From contig NZ_AMRG01000004.1 of the NCBI RefSeq assembly GCF_000299895.1, forward strand, positions 1 through 64,000: a stretch of DNA of 64,000 nucleotides, in the 5' to 3' direction. The notes under the pieces were generated by a model, which made no database searches, was not told where the DNA came from, and saw only the letters and a list, made by a program, of their open reading frames with translations. A program made the translations under genes and the position numbers. Positions 8,060 through 14,610 of this stretch are shown here, piece by piece (the stretch's first letter is position 1; each line of letters opens with the position of its first letter). The stretch comes from Idiomarina xiamenensis 10-D-4 (GTDB taxonomy: Bacteria > Pseudomonadota > Gammaproteobacteria > Enterobacterales > Alteromonadaceae).

Positions 8060-8611
8060 TTAGTCGGCTACCTCGATGTTATTTTCAACATCACGTACGT
8101 CGTCGGTACTTTTTGCAATTTCGACCGCTAAGTCGCGCTCGGCATCGCTGTCTACTGTGCCGGTTAGGGTCACCACACCACGGTTCACTTCGACATCAAT
8201 GCTGGTGCCGCTGACGTCAGAAGAAAATAGTAAACGTGTTTTGACCACAGTCGAAATTTTCGAATCGTTAAGGGTATCCATGATCCCTTCGTCATCCTCT
8301 TCACCGTCGTCATTAATCACCGTTAACTCGTTGTGTACGTCGGTAACACCGTCGATATTACGCACTAGCTCGCCAGCCAGCGACTTATCAACCTCACTGT
8401 CGACCTTACCGGTCAGCGTAATTTCCCCGTTCTCTACATCGGTATTAATGTCAAAGTTGTTCAAATTAGTATTGAGCAGCAAAGTGGTTTCAGCGGTACC
8501 GTCGATCCAAGCATCTTTAGCACCATCCTGCCAATCATTGGCCGCATAGGCAGATACACTGGCCGAACCAATTGCAGCCGCTAATACCATCGATAACGTT
8601 GTACGTTTCAT
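8060..8611 (-). CDS. Periplasmic protein with two BON domains (OsmY-like)
   Basis: A 183-aa exported protein with signal peptide MKRTTLSMVLAAAIGSASVSAYAA. It carries two BON domains (residues about 30-95 and 110-183), each with the A-L-x-x-x-x-x-V-x-x-G-x-V-x-L-x-G-x-V core (NGEITLTGKVDSE and RGVVTLTGTVDSD). BON proteins such as OsmY bind phospholipid and serve in envelope or osmotic stress. The start at 8611 is the second of two adjacent ATGs, chosen for better spacing from GGAGG; 8614 is equally possible in practice. A sigma-54-type promoter lies about 80 bases upstream, linking it to the activator encoded at 9533. Confidence 0.85.
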   Translation of the reverse strand: MKRTTLSMVLAAAIGSASVSAYAANDWQDGAKDAWIDGTAETTLLLNTNLNNFDINTDVENGEITLTGKVDSEVDKSLAGELVRNIDGVTDVHNELTVINDDGEEDDEGIMDTLNDSKISTVVKTRLLFSSDVSGTSIDVEVNRGVVTLTGTVDSDAERDLAVEIAKSTDDVRDVENNIEVAD

Positions 8612-8689
8612 CATAACCTCCACTGTTATTTTGTAACGAAAGTAGCTAAACCTCTCGTTTAGCTATTATTAATTGCTCAGCACAGACTA

Positions 8690-8706
8690 AGCGAACATCA
8701 TGCCAA
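8690..8706 (-). promoter_or_regulatory. Sigma-54 (-24/-12) promoter candidate for the BON gene
   Basis: On the minus strand the sequence is TTGGCATGATGTTCGCT, against consensus TTGGCACG-N4-TTGCW. GG and GC are separated by exactly 10 bases and one core position differs (TCGC for TTGC). The start of transcription would be near 8680, giving a leader of about 70 nt. Confidence 0.6.
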
Positions 8707-8777
8707 CTTTGTAACTGACTGAAATAAATAAAAATAAACCAGCCATCTCGAACAATGAACGCATCATTCACCGACAT

Positions 8778-8806
8778 ACTGGGTAAGCTTTTACCGACTC
8801 CGTGGT
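8778..8806. promoter_or_regulatory. GGTAA/TTACC dyads, probable upstream activator site
   Basis: GGTAA (8782-8786), TTACC (8791-8795) and GGTAA (8803-8807) form two overlapping dyads in an ACTGGGTAA-GCT-TTTACCG context. They lie about 80-110 bases upstream of the BON sigma-54 promoter, the usual distance for an enhancer site. The same motif recurs next to the sigma-54 activator gene. Ownership by that activator is inference. Confidence 0.5.
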
Positions 8807-8813
8807 AAAACTT

Positions 8814-9293
8814 TCATAACGATACTTGCTGTTCGAACTGAAATTGCGACTTTAGCGCGTGCATGCGGTCGTGGCCCATTTGCATATGTGCAGCCATTTC
8901 AGCGAGGTACTCAGACATTTGCTGGTCGTTGATGCGCTTAACCGCATGCTTTAGTAACTGCAACGTTTGCGCTTCATGGCGCTCTAATAGCTCAATAAAA
9001 ATGAAATTATCATAGCTACTGATCTGCTCAATCGCCTCTCGATACCATTGTTGCAGTTGCTCAGCCCGACCTGACGCTATCGCCCGCTGCACGCTATCAG
9101 CGCTAAGTTGGCGCTGTAACTGTTGCAATAACCGACTACGCATATCGGCACGTGCTTTAAATAAGCGCTGCAAATTGTAATCATCAACATTGTCCGCAGC
9201 ATACAGATAGAACGCCATACCATCACGACACAAACTGATGACATCGTCTACTACATCAGGAAAAATCGGTACTGTTTGTTCCATGCTATCCAC
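8814..9293 (-). CDS. PA2169-like four-helix-bundle protein (DUF2383/ferritin-like)
   Basis: A 159-aa, all-helical, Glu/His/Gln-rich soluble protein. Blocks such as VVDDVISLCRDGMAFYLYAADNV, LQRLFKARADMRSRLLQQLQ, ISSYDNFIFIELLERHEAQTLQLL and a C-terminal His/Met-rich helix (EMAAHMQMGHDRMH) fit the ferritin-like DUF2383 or PA2169 group seen in stress loci. Whether the E and H residues bind metal is not known. It follows a sigma-54-type promoter about 34 bases upstream of its ATG and lies between the BON gene and the divergent sigma-54 activator gene. Confidence 0.7.
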   Translation of the reverse strand: MDSMEQTVPIFPDVVDDVISLCRDGMAFYLYAADNVDDYNLQRLFKARADMRSRLLQQLQRQLSADSVQRAIASGRAEQLQQWYREAIEQISSYDNFIFIELLERHEAQTLQLLKHAVKRINDQQMSEYLAEMAAHMQMGHDRMHALKSQFQFEQQVSL

Positions 9294-9326
9294 TCCTTGT
9301 GAATCTTCATCCGTTGAAAAAACATA

Positions 9327-9343
9327 TACAAGTGTCGTACCAA
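9327..9343 (-). promoter_or_regulatory. Sigma-54 (-24/-12) promoter candidate for the PA2169-like gene
   Basis: The minus-strand sequence TTGGTACGACACTTGTA matches TTGGYACG-N4-TTGYW, with GT instead of GC at -12. It shares the flanking AAAGTTGG context with the candidates at 8690 and 13274. Expected start of transcription is about 20-25 bases upstream of the ATG at 9293. Confidence 0.55.
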
Positions 9344-9422
9344 CTTTAACTTTTCGAAAAAAACGATATATTTATGAGAAATAATTAATCCAAATCGAAA
9401 CATGAGGCGTATTGCTTGGCTG

Positions 9423-9461
9423 ACTGGGTAAATATTACCGGTTATCCCAGTCAAAATTACC
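9423..9461. promoter_or_regulatory. Palindromic GGTAAATATTACC site in the divergent activator region
   Basis: GGTAAATATTACC (9427-9439) is a perfect 13-bp palindrome inside a larger dyad with ACTGGG at one end and CCCAGT at the other (9423-9450). Further TTACCG half-sites follow at 9457 and 9501. It lies about 85-120 bases upstream of the sigma-54 promoter at 9327 and about 100 bases upstream of the activator's own start, so it could be both enhancer and autoregulatory site. Confidence 0.55.
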
Positions 9462-9532
9462 GATTGCGGCCATAGTCATATGCCCCATTCATTATAATTA
9501 TTACCGGCGTTAGCCGATTATGGAGTGCCTAC

Positions 9533-10888
9533 ATGGGTCGACCCAGCCTATTCATTTTTATGGATGATCTTGAGTTACTGCAAGAACTCCAAAGACTACC
9601 GGTTTTACAAGAGTTCATTGTCACCATCAGTAGCGATACCGATGCCTGGCCGCAGCAGCTACAGGCTGGCAACTTTGATGCCGCAATCATTGAAGCCAAG
9701 CAATTTGATCAGGAACATTTCGATTTTCTGAATCAACATCACTTGTTGTCTGATATTGATTTTATTTTTCTCAGCAGCGGGAAGCCGAACCCCTATCTTG
9801 ATAAGATGATGTTACGAGGAGCGGGTTATCACTTCCGTAAGCCTTATCATCTTAACCGGATTGGTACGACCTTATCCGATTTTCACGAACATCTAGCACG
9901 CGACCGTCAGCAGTCGGAAAAGGTTATTACCAGTGACCTCGACCAGTTCGGCTTATTGGTTGGTTCCTCGAAAGCGATGCTGAAACTTTACCGCACCATC
10001 CGTAAGGTTGCGCAAACCTCCGCTAACGTATTTATTGTTGGTGAAAGTGGTGCTGGTAAAGAGCTGGTCGCCAATACCATTCACGCCGCCAGCGAGCGTA
10101 CCGATCACCCATTTGTAGCGCTGAATTGTGGTGCACTGAGTCCGGAATTGGTTGACAGCGAATTATTCGGCCATGTTAAAGGCGCGTTTACGGGCGCCCA
10201 CAAAGACCATCAAGGGGTCTTCGAACAAGCCCGCGGCGGTACACTATTTCTCGACGAAGTGACGGAAATGCCGCTGGAGCATCAAGTTAAATTGTTACGC
10301 GTGTTAGAAAGTGGAGAGTTTCGTCCGGTGGGTAGCCAAACTACGCACATGGCGGATGTCCGAATCGTCGCGGCTACGAATCGCGAACCGATCGAAGCCA
10401 TCAACGACGAATTATTTCGTGAAGATCTGTACTTCCGGTTGGCGCAATTTCCGCTACAAGTACCGCCGTTACGGGATCGTGGCGAAGATATCATCGGCTT
10501 AGCGAAACACTTTTTGGCTTATCGTAATGCGCAGGAAAAGCAAAATAAAAGCATCGACATGGAAACGCTAAAAAATATCAAAGCGCATCCGTGGCCGGGC
10601 AATGTGCGAGAGTTAAAACACACCATCGAACGTGCTTATATCCTAGCCGACGATATTATTATGCCGGAACATTTAATTTTACAAACGACACCGCGAACGC
10701 GCGTTGAAGAAGGCATTGACGTACCGGCCGGTATGTCTTTAGAAGAACTGGAGCAAGCGGCTATCGAGCGCACCTTAGCGAGTAACCGGGGTAATAAATC
10801 GGATACCGCACAGCAGTTAGGTATCAGCGTCAAAACGTTATACAACAAACTAGGAAAATACCAGCAACGTAGCGGAAAGGACAGTTAA
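9533..10888 (+). CDS. Sigma-54-dependent transcriptional activator with degenerate receiver domain
   Basis: A 451-aa bacterial enhancer-binding protein. Residues 1-125 resemble a response-regulator receiver, but the phosphoacceptor position holds Glu (AIIEA, E54) instead of Asp; the conserved Lys is kept (FRKP, K103). The AAA+ core (about 142-370) has Walker A GESGAGKE (170-177), the sigma-54-contacting GAFTGA loop intact (217-222), Walker B GGTLFLDEV and the arginine-finger region FREDLYFRL. A Fis-type helix-turn-helix lies at the C terminus (TLASNRGNKSDTAQQLGIS). The family opens promoters held closed by RpoN. With Glu in place of Asp it may not need a kinase. It is surrounded by three genes with sigma-54-like promoters. 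Its 3' end overlaps the convergent phosphatase-kinase gene by 4 bases. Confidence 0.9.
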   Translation: MGRPSLFIFMDDLELLQELQRLPVLQEFIVTISSDTDAWPQQLQAGNFDAAIIEAKQFDQEHFDFLNQHHLLSDIDFIFLSSGKPNPYLDKMMLRGAGYHFRKPYHLNRIGTTLSDFHEHLARDRQQSEKVITSDLDQFGLLVGSSKAMLKLYRTIRKVAQTSANVFIVGESGAGKELVANTIHAASERTDHPFVALNCGALSPELVDSELFGHVKGAFTGAHKDHQGVFEQARGGTLFLDEVTEMPLEHQVKLLRVLESGEFRPVGSQTTHMADVRIVAATNREPIEAINDELFREDLYFRLAQFPLQVPPLRDRGEDIIGLAKHFLAYRNAQEKQNKSIDMETLKNIKAHPWPGNVRELKHTIERAYILADDIIMPEHLILQTTPRTRVEEGIDVPAGMSLEELEQAAIERTLASNRGNKSDTAQQLGISVKTLYNKLGKYQQRSGKDS

Positions 10889-12543
10889 CGTTCATCTGGA
10901 ATTAAAATCTCTAACGCGCGCGGTATGACATCGATAACCAACTGGTCGGCAGCGCGCGTTTCACCATCAATCACGTACTTTAAACGACCTTCGGTACTGA
11001 CCTCAATATGTTTTGCTGTGCGATGTTCGCCAGCATAATCAACGCCTTGTTCGGTCAGCCCACTGTAGAGTAACTCAGCCAAACTGACGATTTGCTGCTC
11101 ACCCTCAGCATCGGCTTTTAACCAGGTTACGTCTAACACGCCGTCATCAACCGTTGGCATGCCTTTGCCTTGTGCTAAAACCGTGGTGATCGGTGCCGCA
11201 TTAGCGACGATAAAGCTATTGGTAGTGATGGTTACTGGCGCTTCGTCGTCGAATATCACCCGTAGCTGCAGCTGCTGATTTTGACTAAAGGCTTCAAGTA
11301 GCGCCGAGATATAGGCTAACTGACCCAACTTATTCTTTTGCTGGCGGTCAGCCTTTTCAATCATTTGTTGTTCAAAGCCAATCCCCGTTACCATCAACAT
11401 GATCTCATCGTTACAGCGGGCAACATCGATGCATTGTGTATAGCCGCCTAATATCGCGTCACAAGCTACATCAATCGGCACCAGCTTTGACTTAAAGCCC
11501 CACAACGCGTGGCTTAGCGAATTCGCTGTACCTAGGGGAATAATAGCCATTTTAACCGCATCGACAGCTTTATCGCTGGCTTCTAGCACACTGGCAACTG
11601 CTGTCAGAGTACCATCGCCACCACAGGCGATGAGTAAATCCGCGCCTTGCGCCAAGGCTTTCTCGGCCAATGCCTCAGCCCCCTGCTCTGGACTGGTCTC
11701 ACACACCTGTAAATTAAAATAAGGTTGCAACTCAGCCATGATCTGTTCGCGATGCTGCTGCCATTTGCCACCACCTGACACAGGGTTAACAATTAACCAA
11801 GCGCTTTTCACAATATGCAGTTGTCCGGTTGCTAAATAGTTATCTAAGCGGCTGCGTTGGCGTGAGTTTAAGCGTGCGGTAGTACGGGTATCGGTGATCT
11901 TTTGCATCGCCTTGTCCAATGATGCCTGGCGCCCACTAGCCAAAAGAAAGGCAGCGACCACCATCACCGAACGACCGCGCCCTAACGCGCAATGTACGAC
12001 CACGTTATGCCCTTGTTGGACGTGCTTGTTTAACCAGTTAATGGCCTCATTCAGCTCGCGCAAACTCGGGGTCGCATGGTCTAATACGGGAATATTCAGA
12101 TAATCAATGGCTTCGTTATTTAGACTCCAATCCAAACCATCAAATTCGGCGGTCACATCTAGCACCGCAGTAATATTCTCGGCTTTCAATTGCTCGACAT
12201 CGGAGGGGAACAAACGTCGAGCTAAATACACATGTTCGTCGATCGCTTGAATCGGCGGTACTGAATCACGTCGACGTGTGTAAAAGTTGTATAGTTGCGC
12301 ACCCAATAAAAATGGAATAAATAACCAGCGGATATAAAACGGAATGCTGCCATCTTGGCGTTTACGGAAAATACGTGCGTTGTTTAAAAGATAAGCGCTA
12401 GTGACCGCTGCTAACGATAGGGTTATCCAAATTAACAGCGCGCGCAATATCCAAATATCGATGACAATGGCTAGCAGTGCCGAAAGCGCCGCCCCCGCCG
12501 CATAAAAACGTGCGATATACGATGCCGATGTGACTGCTGCCAT
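10885..12543 (-). CDS. Membrane-anchored dual-specificity phosphatase fused to a diacylglycerol-kinase-family domain
   Basis: A 552-aa fusion. Residues 1-90 hold about three membrane helices. Residues about 95-240 form a dual-specificity phosphatase with the P-loop HCALGRGRS (nucleophile Cys, Arg). Residues 248-552 are a lipid-kinase catalytic domain of the DAGK/sphingosine-kinase type, with LIVNPVSGGGKW, the GGDGT nucleotide loop (LIACGGDGTLT) and IIPLGTANSLS. It probably sits at the inner membrane and both removes and adds phosphate on a lipid or lipid-linked substrate; the substrate is unknown. It lies downstream of the hairpin-array RNA on the same strand and ends convergently on the sigma-54 activator gene. 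Confidence 0.85.
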   Translation of the reverse strand: MAAVTSASYIARFYAAGAALSALLAIVIDIWILRALLIWITLSLAAVTSAYLLNNARIFRKRQDGSIPFYIRWLFIPFLLGAQLYNFYTRRRDSVPPIQAIDEHVYLARRLFPSDVEQLKAENITAVLDVTAEFDGLDWSLNNEAIDYLNIPVLDHATPSLRELNEAINWLNKHVQQGHNVVVHCALGRGRSVMVVAAFLLASGRQASLDKAMQKITDTRTTARLNSRQRSRLDNYLATGQLHIVKSAWLIVNPVSGGGKWQQHREQIMAELQPYFNLQVCETSPEQGAEALAEKALAQGADLLIACGGDGTLTAVASVLEASDKAVDAVKMAIIPLGTANSLSHALWGFKSKLVPIDVACDAILGGYTQCIDVARCNDEIMLMVTGIGFEQQMIEKADRQQKNKLGQLAYISALLEAFSQNQQLQLRVIFDDEAPVTITTNSFIVANAAPITTVLAQGKGMPTVDDGVLDVTWLKADAEGEQQIVSLAELLYSGLTEQGVDYAGEHRTAKHIEVSTEGRLKYVIDGETRAADQLVIDVIPRALEILIPDER

Positions 12544-12644
12544 AAAGCGTCCCCTGCTCTTTGCCGGATTACGTAACGAACCTAAGTCGTCATAGACTTA
12601 ATTACATAATGAAATAGTTACATAACCTACTCAATGTAGCCCAC

Positions 12645-13015
12645 GCTAATCATCCTGAATAGCGGTTTATTGGGCGTGGTGAATCCATTCACCTCGGTAT
12701 TAGCCGATGTCGTCCTTTAGGCCACATCCTGTGGCGTTATCTTCCCTGCGGCATTCCTCGCCGATGCTAGCTTCCCGCTAGCGTCATCCTTGTCTGACAA
12801 GGCTTCCTGCCTGTCTCATCCTTGCTTTGTGCGAATCATCCTGACCCACGTTGCCCAATGCTTGCTCGACTATCGTTGCTAACGATATTGACGCTGCTCA
12901 TCCTGAGCTATCCAACTTGGTCGCCAATCCTTGGCGAGTTGATCCTTTGGCATTGTCATTTGGGTACCATCCTTGCTACCCGACGTCCTTGCCACCAAGT
13001 TGGTCAACGTCAACT
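12645..13015 (-). ncRNA. Probable CsrB-type CsrA-sequestering RNA (GGA-loop hairpin array)
   Basis: Read on the minus strand, this 370-nt non-coding stretch contains about 17 GGA motifs, nine of them AGGAT, many displayed in the loops of short hairpins. Clear examples are at 12721-12735 (GCCACA-GGA-TGTGGC), 12921-12937 (TCGCCAA-GGA-TTGGCGA), 12896-12908 (GCTCA-GGA-TGAGC), 12766-12782 (GCTAGC around GGGAA), 12678-12693 and 12962-12981. Repeated CAGGATG-like loops are the hallmark of CsrB/RsmZ RNAs, which titrate the translational regulator CsrA. Ends are uncertain: no own promoter is obvious, a further TGGA-loop hairpin (13039-13056) lies inside the end of the DUF1328 gene, and no U-tract terminator was found at the 3' side. 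The RNA may therefore be part of, or processed from, the DUF1328 transcript. Confidence 0.7.
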
Positions 13016-13033
13016 ATCGTGCTTCGAGCTATG

Positions 13034-13207
13034 CTATGCTCGAGGTCCACCTCGAGTGACGCGCATGATGAGAGAAATCACCAGCAGCACCAAGAAGATG
13101 AAGAAAATGACTTTTGCAATACCGGCCGCTGCGCCAGCAATACCACCAAAGCCTAATACACCTGCAATAATCGCAATGATTAAAAAACCCAGTGCCCATC
13201 CCAACAT
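13034..13207 (-). CDS. DUF1328 small membrane protein (YtjA-like)
   Basis: A 57-aa protein starting [19 protein letters not shown], with a [14 protein letters not shown] middle and a second hydrophobic helix ending [14 protein letters not shown]. This is the two-helix DUF1328/YtjA family; E. coli YtjA is 53 aa. The ATG follows AAGGAGATTATT. Function is unknown; members are stress-associated in several bacteria. A near-consensus sigma-54 promoter lies about 70 bases upstream, and the GGA-hairpin RNA array begins at or within its 3' end. Confidence 0.88.
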   Translation of the reverse strand: MLGWALGFLIIAIIAGVLGFGGIAGAAAGIAKVIFFIFLVLLVISLIMRVTRGGPRA

Positions 13208-13273
13208 AATAATCTCCTTATCTATGTTTTGGCGGATTCAGCAACCTCCTTGGCTGCTCACACAAGACTATAA

Positions 13274-13290
13274 TGCTAGTAGCGTGCCAA
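13274..13290 (-). promoter_or_regulatory. Sigma-54 (-24/-12) promoter candidate for DUF1328 (and possibly the hairpin RNA)
   Basis: Minus-strand TTGGCACGCTACTAGCA matches TTGGCACG-N4-TTGCA at all positions but one (TAGC for TTGC), with the exact GG-N10-GC spacing. It is the best of the three candidates in this cluster. Transcription would begin near 13262, giving a 55-nt leader. I see no GGTAA/TTACC dyad upstream of it. Confidence 0.68.
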
Positions 13291-13455
13291 CTTTAATAAC
13301 AGCAATAAAATCAATCATTTAAATTAAATTAGTAATTTTTACAACAGGCTTTTAAAGGAAAACTAAGAAAAAGTTACATGGCGATAAGTAAAAGCTGCAT
13401 GGCGCTATTGACGGATAACGTTAACGCCATGCAAAGATGATGTCAGCAAACTTGA

Positions 13456-13791
13456 TTAGTCATTAGTGGATGAATCAGAGGATGCAGAAGACGCTTGCTG
13501 TTGCTGCTGAAAACGACGAAAACTGCGTTCATTGGTATACCAAACCACCAGCCCGAAAAGTAAGCCACCGATACTCCAGGTGATCAGGTTGGTAATAATG
13601 CTGGCCCACAGCTGCGCCTGCCAGTCAGGGCTATTAAAATTCACCCGAGTGATCAAATGAAAAATCATAAACGCGATGAACATCAGTATGCCCCAACGCG
13701 CACCGTACTTTCGCACAAAGCGCCATTTACCTGCCGCGCGTTGCTTTTGCCAATAGCTAATGCGAGTCGCATTCCAAGTTTGTTTTGCCAT
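13456..13791 (-). CDS. Small membrane protein of unknown family
   Basis: A 111-aa protein with a basic N terminus (WQKQRAAGKWRFVRKYGARWG), two hydrophobic helices (about 33-48 and 64-86) and a hydrophilic Gln/Ser-rich tail ending SSDSSTND. I do not recognise the family. The initiation region has no strong ribosome site (GGTAAAACCTTTACT before the ATG). It stands alone: a terminator lies 85 bases upstream and the sigma-54 DUF1328 promoter lies downstream. The 13208-13455 interval between it and DUF1328 is otherwise AT-rich with no further gene visible. Confidence 0.6.
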   Translation of the reverse strand: MAKQTWNATRISYWQKQRAAGKWRFVRKYGARWGILMFIAFMIFHLITRVNFNSPDWQAQLWASIITNLITWSIGGLLFGLVVWYTNERSFRRFQQQQQASSASSDSSTND

Positions 13792-13875
13792 AGTAAAGGT
13801 TTTACCTGCCAGCTAACGAAAACAATAAGCCTTATTAAACGTTAACCGTGACGCTATGTAAATGCCGCTGCGGAT

Positions 13876-13913
13876 ACAAAAAAGCGTATGCTGCAGCTAA
13901 CAACATACGCTTT
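13876..13913 (-). terminator. Rho-independent terminator after the NAD(P)-binding gene
   Basis: AAAGCGTATG (13881-13890) pairs with CATACGCTTT (13904-13913). On the minus strand the stem is followed by a T6 run. The plus strand has only TTT, so the main direction is minus. Confidence 0.8.
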
Positions 13914-13938
13914 GAGCACGCTTTAATCGGGCCATATG

Positions 13939-14580
13939 TTAATTAGACCAAAGTTCACTAATCGGCGTATCGCCAGTCAATAAGTCAAATGACTGTCGAT
14001 AACTAGCTTCGCAGTCTACTGCTCGCACAATCACCGTAGCCACATCGGCACGGGCAATTTCTCCACGAGGCAAGTCCTCGCGCAGCTGTACCCGACCAGT
14101 ACCCGCCTCGTCAGTTAATGCGCCCGGTCTGATCACCGTATACTGCAATGGTGTCGCACGCAGTAAACGGTCGGCGTAATGCTTAGCCACGTAATAGCTA
14201 CGTAATTCATCTGGCCAATTATCACGATTATGGGCTTGCATGGCGCTGACAATGATAAAGCGTGAAACACCGGCTTGCTCGGTCGCTTCCATCACTTTTA
14301 CCGCGCCGTCTAAATCAATTAGCAAGGTTTTATCGGCACCGGTACTACCGCCGGATCCAGCGCTGAATACCACCGCGTCAGCATCGCCGATGGCCTCACG
14401 CAGTTGTTCGACGTCGTCTTCAAGATCGGCCATCACGGCCTCGACACCGTCCGCCTTCAACTGCTCTAGCTGTTGTTGTTTACGCACTACGGCGCGCGCT
14501 TGATGGCGCTCATGCTGGTTTAATTGCTCAACAACTTGGCGTCCAATTTTGCCGTTAGCACCAAATACTGCAACTTTCAT
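13939..14580 (-). CDS. NAD(P)-binding atypical short-chain dehydrogenase
   Basis: A 213-aa Rossmann-fold protein of the NAD(P)H-binding/NmrA-like SDR group. The dinucleotide loop is FGANGKIG at residues 6-13. DADAVVFSAGSGG precedes the central region and VSAMQAHNRDNW and YYVAKHYADRLLR carry the Tyr-x-x-x-Lys pair. RPGALTDEAGTGRV is the usual loop after the core. It is soluble and its substrate is unknown. It follows the acetolactate synthase gene by about 30 bases and shares its direction and the downstream terminator, so it is probably the second gene of that operon. Confidence 0.82.
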   Translation of the reverse strand: MKVAVFGANGKIGRQVVEQLNQHERHQARAVVRKQQQLEQLKADGVEAVMADLEDDVEQLREAIGDADAVVFSAGSGGSTGADKTLLIDLDGAVKVMEATEQAGVSRFIIVSAMQAHNRDNWPDELRSYYVAKHYADRLLRATPLQYTVIRPGALTDEAGTGRVQLREDLPRGEIARADVATVIVRAVDCEASYRQSFDLLTGDTPISELWSN

Positions 14581-14610
14581 ACAACCTCCTTTACTACCCG
14601 CAGGCGTACA

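Noticed and set aside
8076-8549. A 157-codon plus-strand open frame
   Set aside because: It is the complementary shadow of the BON gene, with a Ser/Thr/Val-rich composition typical of antisense frames.
12645-13056. The hairpin array as a CRISPR or tandem-repeat array
   Set aside because: Stems differ in sequence and only the loops are alike, with no constant repeat or fixed spacing.
12822-13322. A 166-codon plus-strand open frame across the hairpin array and DUF1328
   Set aside because: It runs antisense to DUF1328 and the GGA array, has no ribosome site and its residues lack any family resemblance.
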